A stretch of 64,000 bases of DNA from Deltaproteobacteria bacterium (GCA_029261835.1 JAJDAO010000009.1:186001-250000); one strand, 5' to 3'; numbered from the stretch's first letter, positions 26,044 to 34,926 are shown. The notes: generated from the letters alone by a model not told the origin. A program made the numbers and translations.

Positions 26044-27306
26044 ATGTTGCTCAGACAAGAGAAGCGGCTCTGGGATACTCCCCTGTACGCCGACTTTCCG
26101 CGAAGCGAGTACCGAGATCGCGTGCGCCGGGCTCGGGAGCACATGGCCGAAGCAAGGATCGACATGCTCGTGCTCTGGCACCCGGAGAACATCCGCTACT
26201 TCTCCGGATTCCACTCCTTGCACTGGAGTGCGATGAGCATCCAGCCGGCGGTCTATCTGCTTCCCCTCGAGAGAGATCCGGTCATCGTGGTTCCCGACTT
26301 CTTCATCGGGGTGGCAGAGGGCTACACCTATCTGGACGACATCAGGGCGCAGCCCAAGCCCCACATCACGAAGAACATCAGACAGGTGCCAGTGGAGATC
26401 GCCGAGACGGTGAAGGACCTCGGCTGTGCTCGCGGACGGATCGGACTGGAGACCGGATGGCTCGGCGGCATGGGTGCGCCTCGACCGGTCAGCGACATCG
26501 ACCGCTTCCGAAGTGAGCTCGCAGACGCCACCCTCGTCGATGCCTGTGATCTCATCTGGAAGTGCCGTGTCATCAAGTCAGCAAGCGAGGTGGAAGCGCT
26601 CAAGGAGGCTACCCGGGCCATCGTGAGTGCCTACGGAGAGGTCGTCGCCGATTTCCGGCTGGGCATGAGCGAGCGCGAGCTGGGAAGAATGCTCAGACAC
26701 GCGATCCTCGAGAAGACGGAGGATTGCTCTCCCCCGATTGCGACGGCTTCCTCGCGTCGCATCCCCATGCCCGATACGCCGTCCTTCTACGATGAAGTCG
26801 CCCTGTCGATCGGCGATCGCGTCGTCTTGGAGCCGCTGCCGACCTACAAGGGCTATTTCGGAAGCTGCTGTCGCTGCTTTCAGGTTGGCGACCTTCCGGA
26901 CGAGGCGCTCCGCAAGGCCGAGAGCGTCGACCGGGTGCAGGCCGAGGCGATTGCCGCCGTCAAGCCGGGCGTTCAGACCAAGTCCATGATGGAGGTGATC
27001 GCGAAGGCGCTCCGCGAAGAGGGTATGGAGCCCACGATCGAGATGGCGGGGCACGGCGTTGGATTGACTCCGCAAGAGCCACCCATGATCGCCGAAGAGG
27101 AAGAGTCGGTCTTCGAAGAAGGCATGGTGATCGCCGTCGAGATCTGGGTGGTCGACTGGAGCGGCGTGAGCCTCCAGAGTCCGGATCTGGTCCCGAAGGT
27201 GTTCGGCAATGAAGATCTCGTGGTGGTGACGAAGGACGGTTGCGACCGCTTCCCCTCATTCCGCAGGGACATCCGCTCGCTGCCCTTCGAGGGGAGATCG
27301 GATTAG
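26044..27306 (+). CDS. M24 (creatinase/prolidase fold) family protein with altered metal ligands
   Basis: 420 aa from ATG at 26044, with GGAGGAAG upstream. The N-domain contains MLVLWHPENIRYFSGFHSLH and the C-domain the pita-bread fold. Relative to M24 metallopeptidases the first Asp is Glu (VVLEPLPTYKGYF) and the second Asp is Ser (GYFGSCCRCF). His (MAGHGVGLTP) and both Glu positions (VIAVEIWV, GNEDLVVV) are kept. This suggests a non-peptidase member like creatinase or an atypical lyase such as DddP, or loss of activity. Not in an obvious operon. Confidence 0.85.
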   Translation: MLLRQEKRLWDTPLYADFPRSEYRDRVRRAREHMAEARIDMLVLWHPENIRYFSGFHSLHWSAMSIQPAVYLLPLERDPVIVVPDFFIGVAEGYTYLDDIRAQPKPHITKNIRQVPVEIAETVKDLGCARGRIGLETGWLGGMGAPRPVSDIDRFRSELADATLVDACDLIWKCRVIKSASEVEALKEATRAIVSAYGEVVADFRLGMSERELGRMLRHAILEKTEDCSPPIATASSRRIPMPDTPSFYDEVALSIGDRVVLEPLPTYKGYFGSCCRCFQVGDLPDEALRKAESVDRVQAEAIAAVKPGVQTKSMMEVIAKALREEGMEPTIEMAGHGVGLTPQEPPMIAEEEESVFEEGMVIAVEIWVVDWSGVSLQSPDLVPKVFGNEDLVVVTKDGCDRFPSFRRDIRSLPFEGRSD

Positions 27307-27375
27307 GAGATGGCTGCCAGCAGCGTCAGATAGCGCTGCCCGAGCGCCCACGTGAGCCTTCATAAGGAGAATGTT

Positions 27376-28341
27376 GTGCTGTCAGAATACTCTCTGCGGC
27401 TCGTTCGCATGACCCTGGTGTTGCTCGTCATGTCAATCCCAAGTTTCGCGATGGCACAGCACATCTACGTCGCTCGCGGGGAGGCGATCCGGCGGATGGA
27501 CATCGACGGATCGAATGAGATCGTCCTGGTGGCCGGGCTGAGCGATGCCTATGGGGTCGCTGTCGATCTGGCGGGCGGCAAGATGTACTGGGTGGATCGG
27601 ACTGGCTACAAGGTCCAGCGAGCCAATCTCGATGGCTCGAATGTCGAAGATCTTGTCACAAATGTCGGGCGTCCGTGGACGATCGACCTCGACCTCGTCA
27701 ACGGAAAGATGTACTGGGCTCAGCAGAAGCTCGGCGACGCCGTCTATGACTGGATCCGACGCGCCAACCTCGACGGATCGAATCTGGAGAACATCCTGGC
27801 GGCGGAGCACTCCGTGTACGGCATTGCGGTCGACGCAAGCGGTGGGAAGTTCTACTACACGTCAACCGGCGCGACCGCGGGCCAGCCAAAGATCAAGCGC
27901 GCCAATCTGGATGGATCGAATGACGAAGTGCTCGTGACCGCCGGTGTGACGACACCGCTCAGAATCGTCGTCGACCCCAGCGCCGCGAGGTTCTACTGGG
28001 CCGAGGATGACATCAAGCGCGCCAATCTGGACGGCTCTGGCAGCGAGGTCTTCCTGGCGAGCGCTGGTGCAGCAGCGGTTGAACTGGACCTGGTGGAAGG
28101 TCATATCTATTGGGGAGGTGACAGCGTCGGGCGCGCAGATCTCGATGGTTCGAACATCGTCGCGATCAGCGTGACGAACGAGATTCGGGATCTCGCGCTC
28201 GACGTCGACAGCCCGGCCGCAGTGCCCTCACTCTCCCCACGGTTCGGACTGCCTGTGCTTGTGCTGTTGATCGCCACGATGTCGGCGCTGCGAGTGCGCC
28301 GTTCTCATCGGACGGCGACTGCCGGAAGTATCCCGCCATGA
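27376..28341 (+). CDS. Secreted YWTD-type beta-propeller protein with CTERM-like tail
   Basis: 321 aa from GTG at 27376, preceded by AAGGAG 6 bp upstream. Signal peptide ending SFAMAQ. Six or so LDL-receptor-class-B repeats are visible as xYWVDR...IxRANLDGSN: MYWVDRTGYKVQRANLDGSN, MYWAQQ, FYYTSTG, FYWAEDDIKRANLDGS and IYWGGDSVGRADLDGSN. They build a beta-propeller for protein or glycan binding. The tail VPSLSPRFGLPVLVLLIATM then RVRRSHR is a short-motif/helix/basic CTERM sorting signal. Probably surface-anchored after exosortase processing (inference). Confidence 0.85.
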   Translation: MLSEYSLRLVRMTLVLLVMSIPSFAMAQHIYVARGEAIRRMDIDGSNEIVLVAGLSDAYGVAVDLAGGKMYWVDRTGYKVQRANLDGSNVEDLVTNVGRPWTIDLDLVNGKMYWAQQKLGDAVYDWIRRANLDGSNLENILAAEHSVYGIAVDASGGKFYYTSTGATAGQPKIKRANLDGSNDEVLVTAGVTTPLRIVVDPSAARFYWAEDDIKRANLDGSGSEVFLASAGAAAVELDLVEGHIYWGGDSVGRADLDGSNIVAISVTNEIRDLALDVDSPAAVPSLSPRFGLPVLVLLIATMSALRVRRSHRTATAGSIPP

Positions 28342-28348
28342 TGCGGTG

Positions 28349-28460
28349 AAACGCATGTTCGAACGCCTCTACCGCGGCCCGGCTCTACCCGATCGCTGGA
28401 GGAACCCGCGAGATCATGAACGAGATGATTGCCAAAGCGGAGCGCTACTGGGGCAGTTGA
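28349..28460 (+). pseudogene. Acyl-CoA dehydrogenase C-terminal remnant
   Basis: An in-frame stretch after a TGA at 28346 translates to ...LYPIAGGTREIMNEMIAK then AERYWGS and stop. GGTREIMNEMIA is the C-terminal catalytic-domain ending of acyl-CoA dehydrogenases. Only about 36 codons remain. The rest is absent, presumably deleted when the neighbouring CTERM genes were brought together. Confidence 0.7.
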
Positions 28461-28604
28461 CTCTCGGACTCCCCACACCGGCCCCCCGATTTCTTCCCAA
28501 AATGGGAAATCTCGTTCTGTCGCCCGCAACGATCGCGCGTCAGGAAGGACAGACGCGCGGTTCCTTCCGCGGCGCGCTTCTTGCACCGATGAGGCGCGGC
28601 CTTG

Positions 28605-28620
28605 TGGCCCGAGGTGTGCT
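28605..28620 (+). promoter_or_regulatory. Candidate sigma-54 promoter
   Basis: TGGCCCGAGGTGTGCT fits the -24/-12 consensus TGGCAC-N5-TTGC with GG and GC exactly ten bases apart and two mismatches. It lies 20 bp upstream of the CTERM gene start at 28641. Sigma-54 control of exosortase cargo genes is known in PEP-CTERM systems. The short remaining leader is a weakness. Confidence 0.45.
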
Positions 28621-28640
28621 TAGGAGATGGGGAGAGTCCG

Positions 28641-29729
28641 ATGTCGTTCGTCATGCCGTCCCGAACCAGTCCCAGTGTGTGGAGTCTGCCCGCCACCGTG
28701 GTCGCACTGGCACTGCTGCTGACAGCAGGCTCTTCCAATGCGCAGCGCTTCTCCCTGCACGGCGGCCCGAGCCCGACCTTGCCGCCTTTCGCCTCGCCGA
28801 CCATCGGGGTCGGACCGCCTGCGATCGACGACACCGACATCCTGTCACCGGGCAGTCCGGGCGTTCGACCGACCGTCTTTGCGACGGGCGTGGCCCTCGG
28901 CTTCCCGCCCGCCGGCTACCCGAGCGGGGGCGACGACCTCGACGCCTTCACCTACGGCGGACCCGTTACGGCGCTGGGCTCGATCCAGTTCTCGGTCGAC
29001 TGGTTCGCGGCGGGCACGGTCGGAGCGCCGCCCGACGTGATGACCGAGCTCTTCGCCGCACAGGCCCCGGCGGACATCTTCACTTCACCCGTTGGCCCGC
29101 CCATCAACCCGCTCGTCATCAACCAGGACGCACTCGGGCTGATTCCGCCGATCCCGGCGGGAGTACCGTTCGCGGGCTTCGCCAACGACAACATCGACGG
29201 GCTCGACCTCTCGACGGCCGCACCCGGCCCGGGTTTTCCGCTCTACAGCGTGCAGGCGGCCAACACCTTCGGTGTGAGCGGCGCGGACATCCTGGCCCCG
29301 GGCGGTGCGGTGACGATCGCGTCGGTGACGCTCGGGTTGCTGCCGACGGACGACATCGACGCACTCCATCTCGATACACTCACGGGCGACATCATCTTCT
29401 CGCTGACGCCGGGCTCGCCATCGCTGGGCGCCTTGCCGAACCCGACCTGCATCGCCGCACCTCCGCTGCCCGGCTCGTGCAGCGCCGCGGACGTGTTCGT
29501 CGCCCCGGGCGGAGTCGGTCCCTTCGTCGTGCTGATCCCGGCCGCGGCCATGGGGCTCGTACCGGCACCGCCGGGCGTGGGAGGGGGTGACGACATCGAC
29601 GCGATCGCGTTCTTCTCGCCTGCAGCCGTTCCGATCTTCCCGGATCTGGCGGTGACGCTCGTCCTGGTTCTCGCGCTCGGCGCGAGTGGGATACTGATGC
29701 AACGCCAACGCAAGGCGCGCCAGGTCTGA
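28641..29729 (+). CDS. Secreted repeat protein with CTERM-like anchor
   Basis: 362 aa from ATG at 28641 (MSFVMPSRTS) behind GGGGAGAG. The signal peptide ends GSSNAQ. The mature part is rich in Gly/Pro and carries a recurring acidic element: DDTDILS, DDLDAFTY, DNIDGLDL, DDIDALHL and DDIDAIAF, about every 60-100 residues. These may be calcium-binding turns. The C-terminus VPIFPDLAVTLVLVLALGAS then QRQRKARQV is a sorting tail. Function unknown. A sigma-54-like promoter lies just upstream. Confidence 0.75.
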   Translation: MSFVMPSRTSPSVWSLPATVVALALLLTAGSSNAQRFSLHGGPSPTLPPFASPTIGVGPPAIDDTDILSPGSPGVRPTVFATGVALGFPPAGYPSGGDDLDAFTYGGPVTALGSIQFSVDWFAAGTVGAPPDVMTELFAAQAPADIFTSPVGPPINPLVINQDALGLIPPIPAGVPFAGFANDNIDGLDLSTAAPGPGFPLYSVQAANTFGVSGADILAPGGAVTIASVTLGLLPTDDIDALHLDTLTGDIIFSLTPGSPSLGALPNPTCIAAPPLPGSCSAADVFVAPGGVGPFVVLIPAAAMGLVPAPPGVGGGDDIDAIAFFSPAAVPIFPDLAVTLVLVLALGASGILMQRQRKARQV

Positions 29730-29879
29730 AGCGCGCTGCCCGTACGTATTGGGCCTTCAATCGGCGTTTCCGCGATGTCCGACAGATAGCGAGCCGAGAA
29801 CCGGGAATTGCGCGAGGCGGTGGCCGAGATCACGACCAACGAAGAAGATGCTTGAGTGGCACCCGTTCTCGGTCGGCTC

Positions 29880-30638
29880 TCACCCGGACGCCCTTCTTGC
29901 GTACAAGGCGTTCACCACCGTCACCGTGATCATTACCCTGTCACCGTCGATCTCGATCTCGTACGCATCACGTACTGAGTCTGGCGTGCCTTCGAGCAGC
30001 GCTTCATACCGCGCATCCACTGTCCGCGGAAACCTGACTGACGATTCGAACGAGTCGACCAGATCGAAGCCCTCGGCATCGAACATGCCGATCAGCACCT
30101 GCTGCGGGTGGAACCGCATGTGCCCGTCCGGTTTGAGTCGCTGGAACTCATCGATGAACCCTTCTTCGTCTAGCGGGGATGGAATCGGGTCCGAAAGCAC
30201 GACGATGCCATGGGGCTTCAGCACTCGCGACATCTCGGACACGGTAACCCGAGGCTCTGGACAATGGTGAAATGCATATCGGCATGTCACACCATCGAAG
30301 TCCCGGTTCTGGAGCGGCAACCATACACCTTCGTACGCATGGAACGCGGCGTTGCTTGATCCAAGTTCCGCCGCTTTGGTGTTGTTACGCGCGACAGCTT
30401 CGTTCGCAATGTCCACGCCGACTATGGAGCGACTCGGCCAACGCCTTGCCATTTCGAAAGCCACGTAGCCATCACCGGTTCCCAAATCGAGCAGGCGTGC
30501 CTTGTCGCCGACATCGATCAGTCCGATCAGAGCTTCCAGGTGGTCATCATCTCCATGAATCTCTCGATAGCTCGGAGTATGCAGAATCGCGTCAAACGAT
30601 TCCCTGGCCGCATCCACCTGTTGCTTTGTGTGCTTCAT
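29880..30638 (-). CDS. Class I SAM-dependent methyltransferase
   Basis: 252 aa from ATG at 30638. Rossmann motif I ARLLDLGTGDGYVAFEMA, motif II IVGVDIANEAVA, and post-motif region FDGVTCRYAFHHCPEPRVTV / MSRVLKPHGIVVLSDPIPSP. It belongs to the Methyltransf_11/UbiE-like small-molecule group; the substrate is not deducible. A monocistronic gene between the CTERM gene and the ThDP operon. Confidence 0.9.
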   Translation of the reverse strand: MKHTKQQVDAARESFDAILHTPSYREIHGDDDHLEALIGLIDVGDKARLLDLGTGDGYVAFEMARRWPSRSIVGVDIANEAVARNNTKAAELGSSNAAFHAYEGVWLPLQNRDFDGVTCRYAFHHCPEPRVTVSEMSRVLKPHGIVVLSDPIPSPLDEEGFIDEFQRLKPDGHMRFHPQQVLIGMFDAEGFDLVDSFESSVRFPRTVDARYEALLEGTPDSVRDAYEIEIDGDRVMITVTVVNALYARRASG

Positions 30639-30770
30639 GGTTCGTCAATTGTCACACAGATCGCACGATCCACCGCCTTGAACCTCGATACCCACCCACT
30701 GGAAGCGTGAGCTACGGAGACAACGTCGCTGGTCCCACCAACAGCAATTGGGGCAACATCACCTTCGGCC

Positions 30771-30822
30771 GTGAGGTCGCGGAGTCGCGCAGCAGCGTGG
30801 ACCAGGAACTGGGGGCGGGTCA
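30771..30822 (+). repeat. Solitary IS3-type terminal repeat
   Basis: A 52-bp stretch containing AGCAGCGTGGACCAGGAACT and ending GGGGGCGGGTCA. It matches the sequence just after the IS3 transposase remnant at 42383-42434 and, in part, 45501-45532. IS3-family ends typically finish ...CA. No transposase remains here, so this is a solo end in the 274-bp gap before the ThDP gene, which holds no other recognisable feature. Confidence 0.65.
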
Positions 30823-30912
30823 CTTTTGCTGGAAGCTCTTTCCCTCCGTTGACGGCGCCGGGTCATTTCGTCACGCTCTGCGCGGGCGGTCCGCGGGACG
30901 GGCCGGAAGGAG

Positions 30913-32643
30913 ATGACGATGGCGAAGATCAGCGTTGGCGAGCTGTTGGTGCGGTGCTTGAAGGCCGAGGGCGTGGACATGATCAGCGGGATCATCGACG
31001 GGGCCCACATTCCGATCGTCGTCAACACCCCGAAGTACGGCATCCGCTACATCAACACGCGGCACGAGGAGGCAGCCGTGCACGTTGCTGAGGGTTACTC
31101 GCGGATCGCCAGGAAGCCCGGCGTCGTGATCGGCAACCCGGCCTGCGGGACGGGCAACATGCTGGCGGGCGTCGTGAGCGCTCACGGCGAGGGGCATCCA
31201 ATCGTGGCCATCTCGACGCTGCGCTCGCGCATCAAGAGCGATCCCAACCGGGGCGGCACGTGGCAGGCGGCCGACACGGAGAACATGGCGCGCCCGATCA
31301 CCAAGTACGCGGCAACCGTGCGCCAGTGGGAGCGGTTGCCCGAGATGATGCGTGCCGCGTTTCGCGCCGCCATGACGGGCCGGCCCGGCCCGGCCTACAT
31401 CGCACTTCCGGACGAGCTTCTGCTGCAAGAGATCGACGAGGACGCGCTGCCGCCGATCTATCCGGCCGCGCGCTACCGCGTTACCCGGATGGGATCCGGC
31501 GATCCGGCTGCAATAGAGGAAGCGGCAACGCTGCTGGCCGCGGCCGAGCGCCCCTACATCCACGCGGGCAAAGGCGTCCTTTGGGCTGACGCGTCCGCCG
31601 AGCTGCGCGAACTCGGCGACTACCTGGCCGCGGCCATGAGCGCCAGCCTGGGCTCGCGCGGCGTCATTCGCGAGGACCACCCGCACTACTTCCACTCCTA
31701 CGACATGGGCGGCGCCGGAATGGCCCGCAACGAGGCCGACGTGCTCCTGGTGGTCGGCGCGCGCCTAGGCGAGTACGACGGCTGGGGCATGCCGCCGCTG
31801 TGGGGAGACCCGGCCAAGCAGAAGACCATCCATATCGACGCCGACCCAATGTCGATCGGGCTGAACCGCCCCGTGGACGTTCCGGTCGTGGCGTGTGCCA
31901 AGGCGGGGCTCGCGGCGCTTCTGGCCGCTGTCAAAGCCAAGAGAGAGCCGCGCACAGAGATCACCGACCTGGCCAAGTACCGCGAGCAGAGCCTCGGCAC
32001 GCTCGAGCAGGGCATTGAGTTCCTGGGGCAGGAGGGCAAGACCGGAGTAAACCCGGGCCAGATGGTGATGAAGGTCCGGGAGTTCTTCCCGGACGATGCG
32101 ATCACGGTGCTGGACGGCGGCAATACGACGCTGATCGGCGTGGCCTACCATCCCATTCTTTCCTCCCACAGCTTCCTCTACTCGGTGAAGATGGGCTACC
32201 TCGGCACCGGGCTTCCCTTCGCACTGGGTGCGAAGCTGGCCGCGCCGGATCGGCCCGTTTGCCTGATCAGTGGAGACGGTGCGATCGGCTTCAATCTGAT
32301 GGAGATGGAAACGGCCGTGCGCGAGAACCTGCCGGTGGTGGTGCTCGTGGCCGTTGACGACGCCTGGGGCATGGAGAAGACGGCCTTCGTGGGGCTCGGT
32401 TTCGGGCCCGAAGACTGGGCGGATCGCGGCATCGACGTCGCCAAGATAAGCTACGACGGCATTGCTGAGAAGATGGGCTGCCACGCGGAACGGGTGGATC
32501 GCATCGATCAGCTCGGTCCGGCTCTCGAACGATCGCTGGCCTCAGGCAAGCCGGCGGTGATTCACGTGCAGGTGGACAGCGAACTCAACACGAAGCCGCC
32601 CGGATGGGAGCAGTTCCGCCAGGCCCGCAGCATGGCCGGTTAG
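30913..32643 (+). CDS. Thiamine-diphosphate-dependent enzyme (acetolactate synthase / oxalyl-CoA decarboxylase-like)
   Basis: 576 aa from ATG at 30913 behind GGAAGGAG. Three-domain ThDP fold: the Pyr domain with catalytic Glu in INTRHEEAAVHVAEGYSRIA, a central domain, and the PP domain with the GDG motif LISGDGAIGFNLMEMETAVR. The Asn pair that normally ends the GDG...NN motif and helps bind Mg2+ is DD here (LVAVDDAWGM). This is an unusual but chemically plausible change. It could act as a 2-hydroxyacyl-CoA lyase, decarboxylase or synthase. The downstream genes are SDR oxidoreductases on the same strand, suggesting a keto or hydroxy-acid pathway (inference). Confidence 0.85.
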   Translation: MTMAKISVGELLVRCLKAEGVDMISGIIDGAHIPIVVNTPKYGIRYINTRHEEAAVHVAEGYSRIARKPGVVIGNPACGTGNMLAGVVSAHGEGHPIVAISTLRSRIKSDPNRGGTWQAADTENMARPITKYAATVRQWERLPEMMRAAFRAAMTGRPGPAYIALPDELLLQEIDEDALPPIYPAARYRVTRMGSGDPAAIEEAATLLAAAERPYIHAGKGVLWADASAELRELGDYLAAAMSASLGSRGVIREDHPHYFHSYDMGGAGMARNEADVLLVVGARLGEYDGWGMPPLWGDPAKQKTIHIDADPMSIGLNRPVDVPVVACAKAGLAALLAAVKAKREPRTEITDLAKYREQSLGTLEQGIEFLGQEGKTGVNPGQMVMKVREFFPDDAITVLDGGNTTLIGVAYHPILSSHSFLYSVKMGYLGTGLPFALGAKLAAPDRPVCLISGDGAIGFNLMEMETAVRENLPVVVLVAVDDAWGMEKTAFVGLGFGPEDWADRGIDVAKISYDGIAEKMGCHAERVDRIDQLGPALERSLASGKPAVIHVQVDSELNTKPPGWEQFRQARSMAG

Positions 32644-32652
32644 ACATGCGGG

Positions 32653-32820
32653 CTAGTGTCCTGTCCCAGGAGTTCGCCAACTATCTCGACGACCATCCAT
32701 CCTCGCCGGCTGCGTTGGGAATCCCTTGAAATATCTACGGATATTCCTGCGGTCTCCCGCCTTGCCGGCGAGGCGTCTGGGCGCCGATATAGTCACCGAA
32801 CTCCTGGGACAGGACACTAG
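32653..32820. mobile_element. 168-bp MITE-like element with perfect 24-bp terminal inverted repeats
   Basis: Positions 32653-32676 begin CTAGTGTCCTGTCCC and are the exact reverse complement of 32797-32820; similarity continues imperfectly for about 14 bp more. The inside has no ORF and includes a small hairpin (GAAATATC...GATATTCC). The outer CTAG could contain a TA target duplication as in IS630/Tc1-type elements. It lies between the ThDP gene and the epimerase and may act as a bidirectional hairpin. Confidence 0.85.
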
Positions 32821-32832
32821 GCGGAGGCACAC

Positions 32833-33855
32833 ATGAGCGCTCGCCCTGCACCGACCGGCACCGGCGGACAGACGCCGGTGCTTCCGAAGAAGGTCTTCGT
32901 CACCGGAGCCAGCGGCTTCATCGGCCGTGGGCTCCTCGAACGCTACCGTGACCTCGGCGCCGAAGTCTGCGGCATGGATGTCGGCGCGGATGCGCAGTGG
33001 AACGTCGTCGCCGGCGACATCGGGGAGCCGGGCCCGTGGCAGCAACACGCCCAGGGCTGCGATCTCGTGATCAACACGGCGGCGGTGGTCTCCAACTCGG
33101 CACCGCCGCAGCTGCACCGCAAGATCACCGTCGGCGGCGTGCGGCACACACTCGACGCCGCTGTCACGGGCGGAGCGCAGCGCTTCGTCCACGTCTCGTC
33201 CGGCGGCGCCTACGGCTGGCACCGGCCTCCCAACACCGACGAGCTGTGTCCGATCACCACCCTCAGCGGCAACAGCTACCAAGACGCCAAGGCGGCCAGC
33301 GAGCACCCGGCGCTCGCCGCGCACGCTTCCGGCGAGATGGCCTGCACAATCGTGCGACCCGGCGACGTCTACGGCCCCGCCTCACGCCCCTGGATCCTCA
33401 TCCCTCTGGAGCTGCTGAAGAAGGGGCAGTTCCTGCTGCCGGCCCACGGCAACGGAGTGTTCTCGGCGATCTACATCGACGACCTCGTCGATGGCATCGT
33501 GCTCGCCGCCGGTCTGGAGGCGGGAGCGGGACAGATCTTCAACCTGACCAGCGGTTACGGTGTATCTGCCAACGAGTTCTTCTCGAACCACATGCGCTGG
33601 GCGGGCAAGAGCGGCCCGCCACGCTCGTTCTCCACTCCGACCGCCATCCGTATCGCCGAGACCGTGCGTGTCATCTTCAAGCTGATCGGGAAGCCGACCG
33701 AAGCCAACAAGCAGTCGATGCTGATGCTGAGCAAGGCCGAGACTTTCTCCATCGAAAAGGCCCGCCAACTACTGGGCTACGAGCCGCAGGTTGACGTTGC
33801 CGAGGGGATGCGACGAACCGAGGAGGCCCTGAAGGCGCAGGGCCTGATCGGATAA
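32833..33855 (+). CDS. NAD(P)-dependent epimerase/dehydratase (extended SDR)
   Basis: 340 aa from ATG at 32833; its GGAGG Shine-Dalgarno lies just after the MITE end. Rossmann start KKVFVTGASGFIGRGLLERY (GxxGxxG) and active-site YxxxK in GNSYQDAKAASE preceded by VHVSSGGAYGW. IVRPGDVYGPASRPWI is typical of 3-beta-HSD/nucleoside-sugar epimerase-like extended SDRs. The long linker and C-terminal helices fit the 3-beta-hydroxysteroid/flavonol branch. Substrate unknown. On the same strand as the ThDP enzyme and the next SDR. Confidence 0.88.
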   Translation: MSARPAPTGTGGQTPVLPKKVFVTGASGFIGRGLLERYRDLGAEVCGMDVGADAQWNVVAGDIGEPGPWQQHAQGCDLVINTAAVVSNSAPPQLHRKITVGGVRHTLDAAVTGGAQRFVHVSSGGAYGWHRPPNTDELCPITTLSGNSYQDAKAASEHPALAAHASGEMACTIVRPGDVYGPASRPWILIPLELLKKGQFLLPAHGNGVFSAIYIDDLVDGIVLAAGLEAGAGQIFNLTSGYGVSANEFFSNHMRWAGKSGPPRSFSTPTAIRIAETVRVIFKLIGKPTEANKQSMLMLSKAETFSIEKARQLLGYEPQVDVAEGMRRTEEALKAQGLIG

Positions 33856-33972
33856 CGGCCACGCAAGGATGAGAAGGCGCCCGCTCCCGTACTCGTACAC
33901 GGCTGTTTATGCTGGGTGCCCGAGTACGTGTAGGGGCCATGGTCGAACGATACAACCGGGGGCATACGGCAC

Positions 33973-34746
33973 GTGAGCAGCACCGTAGGCAACAACGTGG
34001 ACCGCTATTGCGGCGAGGTCGCGCTGATCACCGGCGCGTCGAGCGGCATCGGCCGCGCCATCGCCGAGAACCTGGCCGGTGCCGGCATGCGCCTGGCACT
34101 GGTTGCCCGCAGCCTGGAACGCCTCGACGCCGTGGCCGGCGAGTTGAAGAACAAAGGTGCCGTGGTCATCACGGCCGCGACAGATCTGTGCGACGAAGAC
34201 GCGATCCTGAGCATGTTCGAGACTGTGCGCGAGAAGCTCGGCGGCGTCCGCGTGCTGGTCAACTCCGCCGGCGTGGGCTATCGCGCCCCGCTGCTGTCAG
34301 GCGACACGGCGCAATGGCGCCAAATGCTCGAGCTCAACGTACTCGGGCTATGCGTGTGCACCCGCGAAGCCGTCGCGGACATGCGCGCCAGCGGCGACTT
34401 CGGCCACGTGGTCCACATCTCGTCGATGGCCGCGCACCGGGTCGCACCGGGCGGCGGTCTATACGGCGCAACCAAGTACGCCGTGCGAGCATTGACCGAA
34501 TCGGTGCGCCACGAGCTTCACGCCCTCGGCAGCGCGATTCGCGTCAGCGCCGTGAGTCCGGGCATCGTGCAGACCGCATTCGGCCCCGGCTTCTACGGCA
34601 GCGAAGATGAAGCGGCCAAGGCCTACGAGAACCTCGAGCCGCTGCGGCCGCAGGACGTAGCCGACGCAGTCGGGTTTGCACTGGGGCAACCCCAGCATGT
34701 CCAGGTCCACGACATTCTCGTGCGACCCACGCAGCAACGGGTGTGA
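33973..34746 (+). CDS. Short-chain dehydrogenase/reductase (classical SDR)
   Basis: 257 aa from GTG at 33973. TGxxxGIG cofactor motif in VALITGASSGIGRAIAENLA, the NxAG element as VLVNSAGVGYRAPL, catalytic Ser in VVHISSMAAHR and YxxxK in GLYGATKYAVRALTESV, then SPGIVQTAF. An NADP(H)- or NAD(H)-dependent oxidoreductase. It follows the extended SDR by 117 bp. Confidence 0.93.
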   Translation: MSSTVGNNVDRYCGEVALITGASSGIGRAIAENLAGAGMRLALVARSLERLDAVAGELKNKGAVVITAATDLCDEDAILSMFETVREKLGGVRVLVNSAGVGYRAPLLSGDTAQWRQMLELNVLGLCVCTREAVADMRASGDFGHVVHISSMAAHRVAPGGGLYGATKYAVRALTESVRHELHALGSAIRVSAVSPGIVQTAFGPGFYGSEDEAAKAYENLEPLRPQDVADAVGFALGQPQHVQVHDILVRPTQQRV

Positions 34747-34926
34747 GGAGATGTGGATGTCCCGTCTCCGTCCAGAAAACCGGGCGCCCGCGGTGGACGC
34801 CTTCAAGGCCGGCCAAAGGAATGTGCGCGCGGATCTGGTGCACACTCCGTCGATTCGACGACTCTGTCGATATTCGCCAGAAGCTGGATCGGAAGAACTC
34901 TTCTGGTGATCGGCCTGTGGGTGAGG

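Noticed and set aside
29755..29850. Possible short peptide ENRELREAVAEITTNEEDA before the methyltransferase
   Set aside because: Only about 20 codons after a stop, with no recognisable family; not enough to call a pseudogene.
34747..34926. Frame starting MWMSRLRPENRAPAVDAFKA after the SDR gene
   Set aside because: Short, partly overlaps the SDR stop, and has no family pattern or convincing end.
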